Source: Dyella_A sp051962475 (GTDB taxonomy: Bacteria; Pseudomonadota; Gammaproteobacteria; Xanthomonadales; Rhodanobacteraceae). From it: a DNA stretch of 64,000 nucleotides. The DNA is taken from the NCBI RefSeq assembly GCF_051962475.1, contig NZ_JBQCCF010000064.1, positions 140,758 to 204,757 of the forward strand, read 5' to 3'. Shown here one piece after another: positions 48,740 to 58,020 of this stretch. Below the pieces are notes generated by a model. The model saw only the letters and a list, made by a program, of their open reading frames with translations, did not search any database and was not told where the DNA came from. Within the stretch, counting starts at the first letter, position 1. Every line of letters begins with the position of its first letter. Made by a program: the position numbers and the translations under genes.

Positions 48740-50164
48740 TCAGGCCTTCGCGCCCTGCGCGTAATGCTTGGCCACCACTTCGGCCACCACCATCGACACC
48801 TTCTTGCCGGTGGGGATGTGCAGGAACTCGTTCGGGCCGTGCGCGTTGGAGTGAGGACCGAGCACACCGGTGATGAGGAACTGCGCCTGCGGGAATTTCT
48901 CGCCCAGCATGCCCATGAACGGAATGGAGCCGCCCTCGCCCATGTAGGCCGCCGGCGCACCGAAGTAGTGCTCGGAGGCCTCCTTCACCGCTTCGGCCAG
49001 CCACGGCGAAAGCTGCGGCGCATTCCAGCCACTGCCGTCCTTCTCCACCTTGAAGCTCACCTTGGCGCCGTACGGCGGGTCCTTCTCCAGCAGCTGCTTG
49101 ACGAATTCGCCGGCCTTGGCGCCATTGAGCGTCGGCGGCACGCGCAGGCTCAGCTTCAGCGCCGTCTGCGGGCGCAGTACGTTGCCGGCGCTCTCCAGCG
49201 CCGGCAGGCCGCCGGCGCCGGTCACCGCCAACTGCGGGCGCCAGGTGCGGTTGAGCACCAGCTCGACCAAGTCGTCGGTGACCGGCCGCATGCCCTCGAC
49301 AAACGGGAACTTGTCGTAGATCGCCGTGCCCAGCACCTCAGTGGAAGCCTTGGCCTGCGCGATGCGCTCGGCGGGGATGTCCACATACAGCTCCTGCGGC
49401 AGGATCTTGCCGGTGGCCGGGTCTTCCAGCCGCGAGAGCAGCTCGCGCAGGATGCGGAAACTCGACGGCACCACGCCCGAGGCATCGCCCGAATGCACGC
49501 CTTCGTCCAGCACCTGCACGGTCAGCTCGCCGCCGGTCATGCCGCGCAGCGAGGTGGTGAGCCACAGCTGGTCGTAGTTGCCGCAGCCCGAATCCAGGCA
49601 GACCACCAGCGACGGATTACCGATGCGCTCGGCCAGATGGTCCACGTAATACGGCAAGTCGTAGCTGCCGGACTCCTCGCAGGCCTCGATCAGGATCACG
49701 CAGCGGCTGTGCGCGATGCCCTGCTCGCACAGCGCCAGCAGCGCGGCGAGCGAACCGAAGATCGCGTAGCCATCGTCGGCGCCACCGCGGCCATACAGCT
49801 TGTCGCCCTTGATCACCGGCTTCCACGGGCCGAGATCGTCGGCCCAGCCGGTCATCTCCGGCTGCTTGTCCAGGTGGCCGTAGAGCACCACGGTGTCGTC
49901 GCCCTCGCCAGGCACTTCGATGTAGATCAGCGGGGTGCGCCCTTCCAGCCGCACCACCTCCAGCGTGGCGCCGGGAAACGCGGCCAGCTTGCCGCGGGCC
50001 CAGCTCGACATCAGCTCGACCGCCTGGTCCATGTAGCCATGGGCGACCCAGTCCTTGTCGAACATCGGCGACTTGTTGGGAATGCGGATGTACTCCACCA
50101 GCTGCGGCACGATCTCGTCGTCCCACAGGCCGCTGACGAATCGGGAAAGGCGGGTGGTATCCAT
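48740..50164 (-). CDS. M20-family metallopeptidase (dipeptidase-like)
   Basis: 474 residues from the ATG at 50164 (MDTTRLSRFVSGLWDDE), with TTGGAG in front. M20 motifs: GHLDKQPE (first zinc His and Asp), LYGRGGADDGYA (bridging Asp), EACEESGS (catalytic Glu and Glu ligand), LDSGCGNYD, and the C-terminal ligand HGPNEFLHIP. The lid domain (about 200-350) is present. No signal peptide, so cytosolic. It resembles carnosinase-type dipeptidases. It is divergent from the ComEA-like gene, 211 bp apart. Confidence 0.93.
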   Translation of the reverse strand: MDTTRLSRFVSGLWDDEIVPQLVEYIRIPNKSPMFDKDWVAHGYMDQAVELMSSWARGKLAAFPGATLEVVRLEGRTPLIYIEVPGEGDDTVVLYGHLDKQPEMTGWADDLGPWKPVIKGDKLYGRGGADDGYAIFGSLAALLALCEQGIAHSRCVILIEACEESGSYDLPYYVDHLAERIGNPSLVVCLDSGCGNYDQLWLTTSLRGMTGGELTVQVLDEGVHSGDASGVVPSSFRILRELLSRLEDPATGKILPQELYVDIPAERIAQAKASTEVLGTAIYDKFPFVEGMRPVTDDLVELVLNRTWRPQLAVTGAGGLPALESAGNVLRPQTALKLSLRVPPTLNGAKAGEFVKQLLEKDPPYGAKVSFKVEKDGSGWNAPQLSPWLAEAVKEASEHYFGAPAAYMGEGGSIPFMGMLGEKFPQAQFLITGVLGPHSNAHGPNEFLHIPTGKKVSMVVAEVVAKHYAQGAKA

Positions 50165-50375
50165 CGGCAACTCCAAAGCCATAGCAAAGGGCGGCATTGT
50201 ATCAGCGCCCTCAATGCCCCCTGCCGGCACTGACGTCGCAGTCAGCTCAGGCGCACAGGCCGGCCGGGTCGGACAGCAGACAGTGCACGGCCTGCACCGG
50301 CATCCTCCAGGCGACCAGCGCGGGCACAGTGGTCGCGCCAATCACGGCTCCAGTCATGCATCACGGAGGATCGCC

Positions 50376-50711
50376 ATGCTTCGTTCCCTGTTCGCCGCTG
50401 CGCTCGCGCTGGCTCTTGCCCTGCCCGCCTTCGCCGCTACCCCCATCAACATCAACAAGGCCGATGCGGCCGCCATCGCCAGCTCGCTCGACGGCGTGGG
50501 CGAAGCCAAGGCCAAGGCGATCGTCGCCTGGCGCGATGCGCACGGACCGTTCAAGACGTTGGATGACCTGGCCCAGGTCAAGGGCATGGGCCAGGCCACG
50601 CTCAAGCGCAACAGTGACGCCATCCAGTTCAGCGGCAATGCCGCCGGTGCACCGGCCAAGGCGCCCAAGGCAGCCAAAGCCAAGAGCAGGGCCAAGGCCA
50701 GCGCCAAGTAA
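50376..50711 (+). CDS. ComEA-like helix-hairpin-helix DNA-binding protein
   Basis: 111 residues. An ideal Sec signal peptide (LRSLFAAALALALALPAFAA) is followed by INKADAAAIASSLDGVGEAKAKAIVAWR and VKGMGQATLKRNSDAI, the tandem HhH motifs of ComEA, and a Lys/Ala-rich tail. It should bind double-stranded DNA non-specifically in the periplasm and support DNA uptake in natural transformation. Strong CGGAGGA ribosome binding site. The gene stands alone. Confidence 0.9.
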   Translation: MLRSLFAAALALALALPAFAATPININKADAAAIASSLDGVGEAKAKAIVAWRDAHGPFKTLDDLAQVKGMGQATLKRNSDAIQFSGNAAGAPAKAPKAAKAKSRAKASAK

Positions 50712-50826
50712 TCCCCCAAGGATTCGCCAGCCCAGGGATGGGGCGGCGTTGCGGGCGCCTGATCGCCCGCAACGCTTGCGCTACACTCCGGCGCGCCCGA
50801 TCCGGGCCCAGCTCGCCGCGTCCACC

Positions 50827-51297
50827 ATGATTGTTCCGCGTTACCGCATCGCCGCGTCCACCATCGGCGGCGCCGGCCAGGGCCTGTTCCTCGACGAGGC
50901 AGTGCGTGCCGGCAGCATCATCACGGCGCCGGACGCGATCGAGCGCACCTGGCGCCACGACGAATTGGCCACTTCACCGGAACTGGCGCCCCTGCGCTAC
51001 GCCAGCGCCCGCTGGTTCGAGGATCGCTACACCGTCTCGCCCGACTGGCCGGACGAGTGCTACGTCAACCACAGCTTTTCGCCCACTGGCCTGTGGCACC
51101 TGGGTTTTATCTTCGCGCTGACCGACCTTGCCGCAGGCGCCGAGGTCACGGTGGACTACCGCCACCTGTTGCCGCCCGGCGAGGCGGAGGATTTTGTCGA
51201 TTCGGCCACCGGTGAGACAATTGTGGGCTTCGCCTGGGAGGACGCCCTGGCCTCAAGTACGCAAGCGCTCAGCCGATTGCTGGATAGCCGTCGCTGA
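50827..51297 (+). CDS. SET-domain protein (putative lysine methyltransferase)
   Basis: 156 residues. SET hallmarks are present in order: the GxG start GGAGQGLFLDEAVRAGSII, the YVNHSFSPTGLWHL motif (NHS box) and VTVDY (DY) near the C-terminus. No pre- or post-SET cysteines. The fold transfers a methyl group from S-adenosylmethionine to lysine in eukaryotes; bacterial members modify few known proteins. Cytosolic. No signal peptide. It ends 7 nt before a GNAT gene, so the two may be co-transcribed. Confidence 0.85.
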   Translation: MIVPRYRIAASTIGGAGQGLFLDEAVRAGSIITAPDAIERTWRHDELATSPELAPLRYASARWFEDRYTVSPDWPDECYVNHSFSPTGLWHLGFIFALTDLAAGAEVTVDYRHLLPPGEAEDFVDSATGETIVGFAWEDALASSTQALSRLLDSRR

Positions 51298-51304
51298 CAA
51301 CCGA

Positions 51305-51850
51305 ATGGCCATGTCCGACATTCCCACCATCGAAACCGCCCGCCTGCGCCTCACCGCGCTCACCGAGCGGCACTTCAACGACTACGCCGCGATGCTGGCC
51401 GACCCGGACAGCACCCGCTGGATCGGCGACGGGCAGCCGCTGGACCGCACCAACGCCTGGCGCTCGCTGGCCATGCTGCTCGGTCACTGGCAGCTGCGCG
51501 GCTGTGGCATGTGGGCGCTGGAGCTCAAGGACACCGGCGAATTCATCGGCCGCGCCGGCCTGATGTTTCCCGAAGGCTGGCCAGGGCTGGAGCTGGGCTG
51601 GATGCTCAAGCCCGAACACCGTCACCACGGTTACGCCACCGAGGCCGGAGCCGCGGTGCTGGACTTCGCCTGGCATACCCTGCACGCCCAACGCGTGATC
51701 AGCCTGGTGCGCATCGGCAACGAGGCCTCCGACCGCGTGGCCGAGCGCCTCGGCGGCGAGCACGTCGAGAACATGGACTTCTACGGCTGCAACACCCACG
51801 TGTTCGCCTACTACCCGCCGATCCGCGAGCCGCGCCGCGCCTGGGCATGA
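51305..51850 (+). CDS. GNAT-family acetyltransferase (RimJ/RimL type)
   Basis: 181 residues. The family starts ETARLRLTALTERHFNDYAAML and has GRAGLMFPEGWPGLELGWML, the acetyl-CoA loop HRHHGYATEAGAAVLDFAW and VRIGNEASDRVAERLGGEHV, as in RimJ/RimL N-terminal acetyltransferases. Substrate unknown. The ATG is 7 nt after the SET stop; an alternative ATG lies two codons on at 51311. It overlaps the next gene by 4 nt. Confidence 0.9.
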   Translation: MAMSDIPTIETARLRLTALTERHFNDYAAMLADPDSTRWIGDGQPLDRTNAWRSLAMLLGHWQLRGCGMWALELKDTGEFIGRAGLMFPEGWPGLELGWMLKPEHRHHGYATEAGAAVLDFAWHTLHAQRVISLVRIGNEASDRVAERLGGEHVENMDFYGCNTHVFAYYPPIREPRRAWA

Positions 51851-52449
51851 ACGTCGGGCCGATCCCGGTCGAAACATGGCCCGACGGCCCGCCATTCAGC
51901 GGCGATGGGGCGATGCGTTCCCTCAGCGGCACCCTCACTGGCGCCGCGTCGCAAACGCCCGATGACTGGCACTGGCAACTCGCCCTGCACGCGCTGGAAG
52001 CCGGCGCTGAATGGGCCGCGGACTTCACGCAGGCAACCCAGTTCACGGCGCTCGATGCGCCGTTGAACGTGCGTCAGGCCGATGGTCAGATGCGGGTGCT
52101 GCTGCGCCTGCAGGTGACGCATCTGGCCGCGGCCGAGCGCGCGCACGCGCTGGAAGCCACCCGCGTAGTCAGCCTGCGCCGGCGCGCCGGGGTCTCCGCC
52201 GAGCTCATCGCGCGGCCGCTGCAGGGCCCGATGCTGATTCCCTCGGAAGCCCGCTGGCTGGCGTGGCTGCTGGCCGGACGCGCCGAACTGCAAGGCAGCG
52301 ACGCCCGCTGGCCGCTGCCGGTCGATCGACCGATGTGGTTGCCCCACGTACCGGGCCGGCGCTGGCGTCTGGACGGCGGTGGGGAGGTGCTGCTGCTGCG
52401 CATCGACGAGGCCGGCGAACCCACCGCGACGCTGGATATTCGCAACTGA
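51847..52449 (+). CDS. Conserved-looking protein of unknown function
   Basis: 200 residues starting at an ATG that overlaps the GNAT stop (ATGA), so it is translationally coupled. No signal peptide or TM segment; it is rich in Trp, Leu and Arg with many short beta-like stretches (QMRVLLRLQVTHL, RRWRLDGGGEVLLLRIDEAG). I do not recognise a family; a HutD-like fold was considered but the HutD motifs are missing. Coding quality and coupling support a real gene. Confidence 0.7.
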   Translation: MNVGPIPVETWPDGPPFSGDGAMRSLSGTLTGAASQTPDDWHWQLALHALEAGAEWAADFTQATQFTALDAPLNVRQADGQMRVLLRLQVTHLAAAERAHALEATRVVSLRRRAGVSAELIARPLQGPMLIPSEARWLAWLLAGRAELQGSDARWPLPVDRPMWLPHVPGRRWRLDGGGEVLLLRIDEAGEPTATLDIRN

Positions 52450-52491
52450 CGGCGACGCCGGCGCAGGATGCCGGCATCGTCGTGATCGGCC

Positions 52492-53409
52492 TCAAAGCGC
52501 CGGCGGCAGGCCTCCGCCGCGGCGCGAAGGCACCAGCGATCCGGCCACCCGGGCCAGCGTGAACACGCGCGCGGCGTGCATCCAGCCGGTCACCGCCACG
52601 GCCAGCTGGCTGATCAGCAAGGCCAGCACGAAACCGCCTACGCCCAGCGCCGGCGTGCGCACCCGCCACATGCCCAGGGCCAGCGCGATGGCCAAGCCGA
52701 TCGCGCTGATCACCACCACGCTCAACAGAGTGCTCAGCGGGCGGCGTAGCAACTGCATCACGCCGCGCCCCAGAGCGCGCGTGGCCGAGCGCAGCCCCAC
52801 GTCGGCGACGAACGCTGCGCGCGCGGACTCCACCACCGACTGCGCCAGCACGAACACCACGCCCAGCACCCACAGCGCGGCGTGCTGCGCCGCCTGCGCC
52901 TGCGATTCCAGCGTGGCCGCTTCGGCGTGCTTGCGCGCCACCGACATCGCCATGCCGGCCACGCCGAACATCACCGCATACGGCAACAGCGACCACAGCA
53001 TCAGTCGGAACATCCGTCCGTACTCGATCAGGCCGCTCTGCAGCAGATGGCCAAACCCCAGCGCGCGACCGGCGCGGCCGGCTGCCACCACCATGCCGTG
53101 CAGCAGCGGAAGCAGCACCACGGTGACCACCAGGCCGGCGATGCCCGCCCCGCTCAGCCAGCCGCTGTTCTGGCCCAGCTGCATCATCACGTCGCCAAAC
53201 ATCATGGCGTGGAACGACTGCGCCCACGCCGCAGCGTGCACGGAGTGATCGAGCAGGCCACCGAGCGACTTCCACAGCGGCAGGCTGACCACCGCCGTGG
53301 GCAACAGCAACAGCACCACCCACAGCAGCAGCAGCCGCCACTGCATGGCGGCGAACGGAGCGGTCACGAGCGAGCCGAGGTCCACCCGGCGCGAATTCAT
53401 CCTGGCCAT
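52492..53409 (-). CDS. Polytopic membrane protein coupled to an M1 peptidase, unknown function
   Basis: 305 residues with about six hydrophobic segments (25-45, 85-105, 135-160, 175-195, 225-250, 255-280) and a basic C-terminus. Its ATG shares one nucleotide with the stop of the M1 gene upstream (TGATG), indicating one transcript. An alternative start is three codons further in. I do not recognise the family; partner or membrane anchor of the peptidase is possible but unproven. Confidence 0.78.
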   Translation of the reverse strand: MARMNSRRVDLGSLVTAPFAAMQWRLLLLWVVLLLLPTAVVSLPLWKSLGGLLDHSVHAAAWAQSFHAMMFGDVMMQLGQNSGWLSGAGIAGLVVTVVLLPLLHGMVVAAGRAGRALGFGHLLQSGLIEYGRMFRLMLWSLLPYAVMFGVAGMAMSVARKHAEAATLESQAQAAQHAALWVLGVVFVLAQSVVESARAAFVADVGLRSATRALGRGVMQLLRRPLSTLLSVVVISAIGLAIALALGMWRVRTPALGVGGFVLALLISQLAVAVTGWMHAARVFTLARVAGSLVPSRRGGGLPPAL

Positions 53410-55631
53410 CAGAGGGTCCCCAGCAAGGAGTAGAGGTTCTGCAGCAACGCGGCGGCATCGGCCGCCCAGCGGCGGGCGGCGCTTCCGTTCGGTTTGCTGG
53501 CGTAGCTGTCGTTGAGCTTGTTCGCGTCCAGGTACATCGTCTGCGCGGGATCGAGCTCGGCGGACACCACCTTGGACGGTTTGGTCACCACGAAGCGCAC
53601 CCAGCGGCGGGCGTCGTTCCAGCGCAGATCCTCGTGACTGCCGTCGGCATAGGTGAGGCGCAGCGTCTGCGGCGCGCCGGCGCCGTAACGGCGCACCGTG
53701 ACGGTGCTGCGCCAGGGGAACGGACCCTCACCGGGCTTGGCCTTGGGGTGCGCCTTCTTCCAGTCGGAGCGCTGCTTGTCGAGTTGCTTGTCCAGTGTCG
53801 CCGCGTCGGTCTCGGTGCGCTGGCCGTTGGCCAGCATCGTGCCGGCGAGCGGCGTCACCTCCTCGGTGTCGATCGCGGTGACCGCGTCATCCACCCAGGC
53901 GGTGCCGTAGGCCACCTGGTCGAACACCTGGTTGACCACGTCGGGCTTGCCGGAGACGTCGATCAGCGTGGCGCGCAGATCGGCCACCGACGGATGACGG
54001 AAGTGCCAGCGCCGGTAGTACTCGCGGAAGGCCTTCTCCATCACGTCCTTGCCCAGCCGCTCTTCCAGGTCGTGCATCGCCGTGGCGGTGCGCGAATACA
54101 CCGTGCCGTAGCTGGACGAGGACAGGCGATCCCACGCGTTCTCGCCGATCGGATCGGCCGGCTGGCGCAGGCCGGCGGTGAGACGCTCCTGGGTAAAGCC
54201 GTCCATCGAGGGCGTCACGCCCAGCCAGTTCATGAGCGGCGTGGACAGGTCGATGCCCTGCTTGCGCTCGCGCAGCATGCGCTGGTCCCAGTACTCGTTG
54301 AGGCCTTCATCCAGCATCGGCTCCTCGAACTCGTTCGAGGCGAGCAGGCCATAGAAATAGCCGTGGCCGAACTCGTGGATGGTCACGAAGTCGATCGCGT
54401 ACTGGCTGATCGTGCCGGGGTCCACCTCGCTGTAGCCCTCGGCGGTGAAGAACGTGGGGTACTCCATGCCGCCGGCTTCGCTGGCGTTGTACGGCGGCAC
54501 CACGGCGGTAAGCGTCTTGTACGGATACGCGCCCAGCGTCTGGGAAAAATAGCCCAGCGAATCGATGCTGGCCTTGAGCACCGGCTTGGCGCTGGCCTCG
54601 TACTCGGGCGGATAGATCACCCGCACCGCCACCTTCGGACTGCCGGCGCCTTCGTACGTGCCGTCCAGCGTCTTGTAGCCCTTGGCCGCGACCCAGGCGA
54701 AATCGTGCACGTCACCCTGGACGAAGTGGTACGTGGTCTTGCCGCCCTCGCTCCGCGGCTGGCCCTGCAGCTCGCCCACTGCACCGACGGTGTAGTCCGA
54801 CGGCACCGTGAGCTTGACGTCGTACAGGCCGAAGTCCGCATAGAACTCGCTGTTGAAATGGAACTCGTGGCAGTTCCAGCGCACCTCGGTGGCGCCACGC
54901 TCGCCCGGCAGCTCCAGCACGCCGATCTTGGGGAACCACTGGCCGACCAGGTTGAAGTCGCCGAACCAGCCGGTGCGCTCTACTACCCGCGGCAGCTGAC
55001 TGAGGAAGTCGATGTCCAGCGTCAGCGTGCCACCGGCCGGCACCGGCTGGGCCAGGTCGACACGCACCACGCTGCGGTCGGTGGCCGGGCCGTGGTCCGG
55101 CTGCACGAAACTCACCTTCAGGTCGGTGTCGGCCTGACGCACGCTGTTGAGGTCGATCCAGCCCCACTGGCCTTTCTTCAGGCTGGCGTTACCGCGCGAT
55201 TGGCCGTGCGCCGTGAGCACCGCGCGCTCGGTGAAGAACGTGCTTCCCTCATTGGCAAACGCATTGAGGTACAGGTGCATGTAGATGCTGCGCACCTCGC
55301 GGTCGCTGCGGTTGCGCCACTGCAGTTGCTCCTTGCCGTGCACCGCATGTTTGGCGGCATCCAGTTCCGCGTCGATGCGGTAGCTGACCACGCGGTCAGA
55401 CAGCGTCGCCTCGCTGCCGTTGCGCTCACCGCCCCAGGCACCGGACGCGCTGGGCACGGGCACCGCCGCGGCATCCGGCGCCGCCAGCGGAATCGGTGCG
55501 ACGGGCGGCGGCGCGACGCTGGTGGCCGACGCCGGCGCGGGAACCACGGCCTGCTGGGCGGGCGCGCACAGCGGCCATGCCAGCAGGAACAGGGCGGGCA
55601 GCAGCCCGCCGGATCGCTTCGAAATCGCCAT
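53409..55631 (-). CDS. M1-family zinc metallopeptidase, exported
   Basis: 740 residues from the ATG at 55631, which has AGGGGGAG before it; the frame is open 140 codons further upstream, but that part is out of family and lies opposite the response regulator gene. A Sec signal peptide (GGLLPALFLLAWPLCAPAQ) and an Ala/Pro-rich linker (about 27-70) precede the N-terminal beta domain. The zinc site HEFGH (about 418) in FVTIHEFGHGYFYGLLASNE and the later EEPMLDEGLNEYW supply the M1 ligands. The usual GAMEN motif is AGGMEYP here. It should act in the periplasm. Confidence 0.92.
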   Translation of the reverse strand: MAISKRSGGLLPALFLLAWPLCAPAQQAVVPAPASATSVAPPPVAPIPLAAPDAAAVPVPSASGAWGGERNGSEATLSDRVVSYRIDAELDAAKHAVHGKEQLQWRNRSDREVRSIYMHLYLNAFANEGSTFFTERAVLTAHGQSRGNASLKKGQWGWIDLNSVRQADTDLKVSFVQPDHGPATDRSVVRVDLAQPVPAGGTLTLDIDFLSQLPRVVERTGWFGDFNLVGQWFPKIGVLELPGERGATEVRWNCHEFHFNSEFYADFGLYDVKLTVPSDYTVGAVGELQGQPRSEGGKTTYHFVQGDVHDFAWVAAKGYKTLDGTYEGAGSPKVAVRVIYPPEYEASAKPVLKASIDSLGYFSQTLGAYPYKTLTAVVPPYNASEAGGMEYPTFFTAEGYSEVDPGTISQYAIDFVTIHEFGHGYFYGLLASNEFEEPMLDEGLNEYWDQRMLRERKQGIDLSTPLMNWLGVTPSMDGFTQERLTAGLRQPADPIGENAWDRLSSSSYGTVYSRTATAMHDLEERLGKDVMEKAFREYYRRWHFRHPSVADLRATLIDVSGKPDVVNQVFDQVAYGTAWVDDAVTAIDTEEVTPLAGTMLANGQRTETDAATLDKQLDKQRSDWKKAHPKAKPGEGPFPWRSTVTVRRYGAGAPQTLRLTYADGSHEDLRWNDARRWVRFVVTKPSKVVSAELDPAQTMYLDANKLNDSYASKPNGSAARRWAADAAALLQNLYSLLGTL

Positions 55632-55818
55632 GACTCCCCCTGTGGACAGGCAATGCGCCAGACTGGAGCAAGCCCGGGATACCGGCAAGACCCCCTGCCA
55701 AAAGTCACGAAGGCATCGCGAAAGGTGCAAGATGTTTCGATGCAACTTTGCCCGGATGGCGCCGGTCTGAGCGCGCTCCACCCGGCATCGGCCCTTTCCT
55801 CCCCAACGCCCCGCCACC

Positions 55819-56493
55819 ATGCGCATCCTGATCGCCGAAGACGACCCCGCCATCGCCGCCGCCATCACCGCCTCGCTGCGCCAGGGCGGCCATGCGGTCG
55901 ACCACGTCACCAGCGGCGCGCAGGCCGACACCGCCCTGCGCGACGGTGCGCACGACCTGCTGGTGCTCGACCTGGGCCTGCCGGCACTGGACGGCAGCGA
56001 AGTGCTGCACCGCCTGCGCCAGCGCGGCTCCGGCGTGCCGGTGCTGGTCATCACCGCGCGCGAGGGTCTGAATGAGCGCGTGCGTGTGCTCGACCTCGGC
56101 GCCGACGATTACCTGGTCAAACCGTTCGCACTGGCCGAGTTCGAGGCCCGCGTGCGGGCCCTGCTGCGCCGTTCCGCCAGCAAGGGCGCCACCGAGCTGC
56201 GCATCGGCCGCCTGCGGCTGGACGTGCCCGGCCACCGCGCCTGGGTGGACGAACAACCGCTGGAACTCACCGCGCGCGAATTCGGCCTGCTCGAAGCGCT
56301 CGCCAGCCGGCCCGATCGCATCACCAATCGCGCCCAGCTGGTCGAGGCGCTGTGCAACTGGGACCAGGAGCTCACCGACAACGGCCTGGATATCGCCATC
56401 CACCGCCTGCGCCGCAAGCTGCACGGCAGCGGCGCCAACGTGCGCACCGTGCGCGGGCTGGGCTATCTGCTGGAGGAGAGCGCCGATGCGTGA
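55819..56493 (+). CDS. OmpR-family response regulator
   Basis: 224 residues. Receiver domain with phospho-acceptor Asp51 (VLDLGLPALDG), acid pair EDD (7-9), Thr79 and Lys101 (VKPF). The winged-helix DNA-binding domain (about 125-220) ends VRTVRGLGYLLEE. It resembles the QseB/TctD/PmrA branch. It overlaps the kinase gene by 8 nt and is divergent from the M1 peptidase gene, 187 bp apart. The efflux operon that follows is the likely target. Confidence 0.94.
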   Translation: MRILIAEDDPAIAAAITASLRQGGHAVDHVTSGAQADTALRDGAHDLLVLDLGLPALDGSEVLHRLRQRGSGVPVLVITAREGLNERVRVLDLGADDYLVKPFALAEFEARVRALLRRSASKGATELRIGRLRLDVPGHRAWVDEQPLELTAREFGLLEALASRPDRITNRAQLVEALCNWDQELTDNGLDIAIHRLRRKLHGSGANVRTVRGLGYLLEESADA

Positions 56494-57877
56494 CGGCCGC
56501 ACGCGTCGTCCCAGCCTGCGCCGGCGGCTGCTGCTGCTTCTGCTGCTGCCGATGCTGATCCTGCTTACGATCGACGCGGTGGTCACCTACGGGGTAGCGC
56601 TGAACTACTCCAACCGCGTGCACGATGCCGACCTCGCCGACGACGTCCGCACGCTGGCGCAGATGTTCCGCTCGGGCAAGGTTTCCGGCGACCTGCCCGC
56701 CGAGGCGCGCTTTCTGATCGAGTACGACCCGGACAGCCACAACTACTACACCGTGCGCAGCAGCCTGCGCGGGTTGCTCAGCGGCAACGGCACCTTTCCC
56801 GAACCGCCGGTGCCGGCCCCGGACGCGGCGCCGGAGCTGTTCTACTCACGCCTGTCCGGGCGCACCCTGCGCGCCGCTTCGCTCAGCCTGCGCGCGCCCG
56901 ACAACCCGGCCGACGTGCTCACCGTCACCATCGCCGAGACCTTGCACGATCGCCAGCAGCGCGCGCGCGAGATCCTGCTGCTGGCGGTGCCGATGCAGAC
57001 CATTCTGATCCTCGGCGCGCTGTCGCTGATGTGGCTGGGCATCAACCGCGGGCTGCGCATCCTCGAGCCGCTGACCGACCGCCTCGCCGCGCGCGAACAC
57101 GAGCTGGAGCCGATCACCGGCGAAGACGTGCCGGTGGAGATCCTGCCGCTCACCCACACCATCGACGGCCTGTTCGAGCGACTGCGCGCGGTGCTGTCGC
57201 TGCAGGAACGTTTCATCGCCGACGCTGCGCATCAGTTGCGCACGCCGCTGGCCGGCCTGCGCCTGCACGTCGATCGCGCCCGCGCTGCGCAAGATGCGGC
57301 CACCGTGCACGACGCGCTGGATCACATCGACCAGCTCACCCAGCGCACTGCCCGCACCTCCACCCAACTACTCGCGCTCACCCGCGCGCAGAGCCCGTGG
57401 ACGGAGCGTTCGTCGCACGTGCCGGTGGACCTGGGGCGACAGATCCCGCAGGCCGTGGGCCAGCGCGTGCCCGAGGCGATCCGCGCCGACATCGACCTGG
57501 GCTACCACGGGCCGGATGGCCCGGTGTGGGTGCTCGGTGACGCGCCGGCGCTGCAGGAGCTGCTGGACAACCTCATCGACAACGCGCTGCGCTACGCCGG
57601 CCGCGGCGCACGCGCCACCGTCACGCTGCTGCCCCTGCCCGACGGCGGCGTACTGCTGCAGGTGGAAGACAGCGGCCCCGGCGTCCCGGCCGAGGTGCTC
57701 GAACGCCTGGGCGAGCGCTTTTTCCGCGCACCCGATGCGCCGGCCGGCGGCACCGGGCTGGGCCTGGCGATCGTGCAGCAGATCGCCCAGCAGCACGGCG
57801 CCCAGGTCGCCTTCGGCAACGCGCCGAACGGCGGCCTGCGGATCGGTGTGCAGTTCCCGGCACCTGCGAAAAGTTGA
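56486..57877 (+). CDS. Sensor histidine kinase
   Basis: 463 residues. TM1 about 15-37 (LLLLLLLPMLILLTIDAVVT), periplasmic sensor loop about 38-165 with a TctE-like DADLADDVRTLAQMF and DVLTVTIAETLHDR, TM2 about 170-192, HAMP-like region, H-box with His249 in DAAHQLRTPLAGLRLHVD, then N, D and G boxes: NLIDNALRYA, VEDSGPGVP, GGTGLGLAIVQQIA. This is the QseC/TctE type. Signal unknown. The regulator-kinase pair is followed 143 nt later by a four-gene efflux operon. Confidence 0.93.
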   Translation: MRDGRTRRPSLRRRLLLLLLLPMLILLTIDAVVTYGVALNYSNRVHDADLADDVRTLAQMFRSGKVSGDLPAEARFLIEYDPDSHNYYTVRSSLRGLLSGNGTFPEPPVPAPDAAPELFYSRLSGRTLRAASLSLRAPDNPADVLTVTIAETLHDRQQRAREILLLAVPMQTILILGALSLMWLGINRGLRILEPLTDRLAAREHELEPITGEDVPVEILPLTHTIDGLFERLRAVLSLQERFIADAAHQLRTPLAGLRLHVDRARAAQDAATVHDALDHIDQLTQRTARTSTQLLALTRAQSPWTERSSHVPVDLGRQIPQAVGQRVPEAIRADIDLGYHGPDGPVWVLGDAPALQELLDNLIDNALRYAGRGARATVTLLPLPDGGVLLQVEDSGPGVPAEVLERLGERFFRAPDAPAGGTGLGLAIVQQIAQQHGAQVAFGNAPNGGLRIGVQFPAPAKS

Positions 57878-57905
57878 TGAAACCCTGGGCGTGGAAACTT
57901 TCGAC

Positions 57906-58019
57906 ATGACGCTGCCCTCCCCCCGCCTGTCTCGCACGCCCATGCTCCACGGCGACCGCTACGCCGCCCACGCCGGCCTCGCTGCCGACCTCGCCCGGCA
58001 AGCCGCGGACCGGCACTGA
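57906..58019 (+). CDS. Possible 37-codon leader ORF before the efflux operon
   Basis: A 37-codon ORF, ATG at 57906, stop at 58017-58019, in the 143-bp gap between the kinase and the outer-membrane factor. Its stop is one base before that gene's ATG (TGAAATG), so translation could be coupled. It contains no recognisable domain and no ribosome binding site beyond CGACATG. It may be a leader peptide, or chance. Confidence 0.25.
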   Translation: MTLPSPRLSRTPMLHGDRYAAHAGLAADLARQAADRH

Positions 58020-58020
58020 A

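Noticed and set aside
55632..56054. 140-codon N-terminal extension of the M1 peptidase
   Set aside because: The ATG at 55631 has a strong ribosome binding site and a signal peptide; the extension overlaps the divergent response regulator gene.
53634..56075. 813-codon open frame on the plus strand opposite the M1 peptidase and running into the regulator region
   Set aside because: Shadow frame; conflicts with the M1, response regulator and divergent promoters and has no motif.
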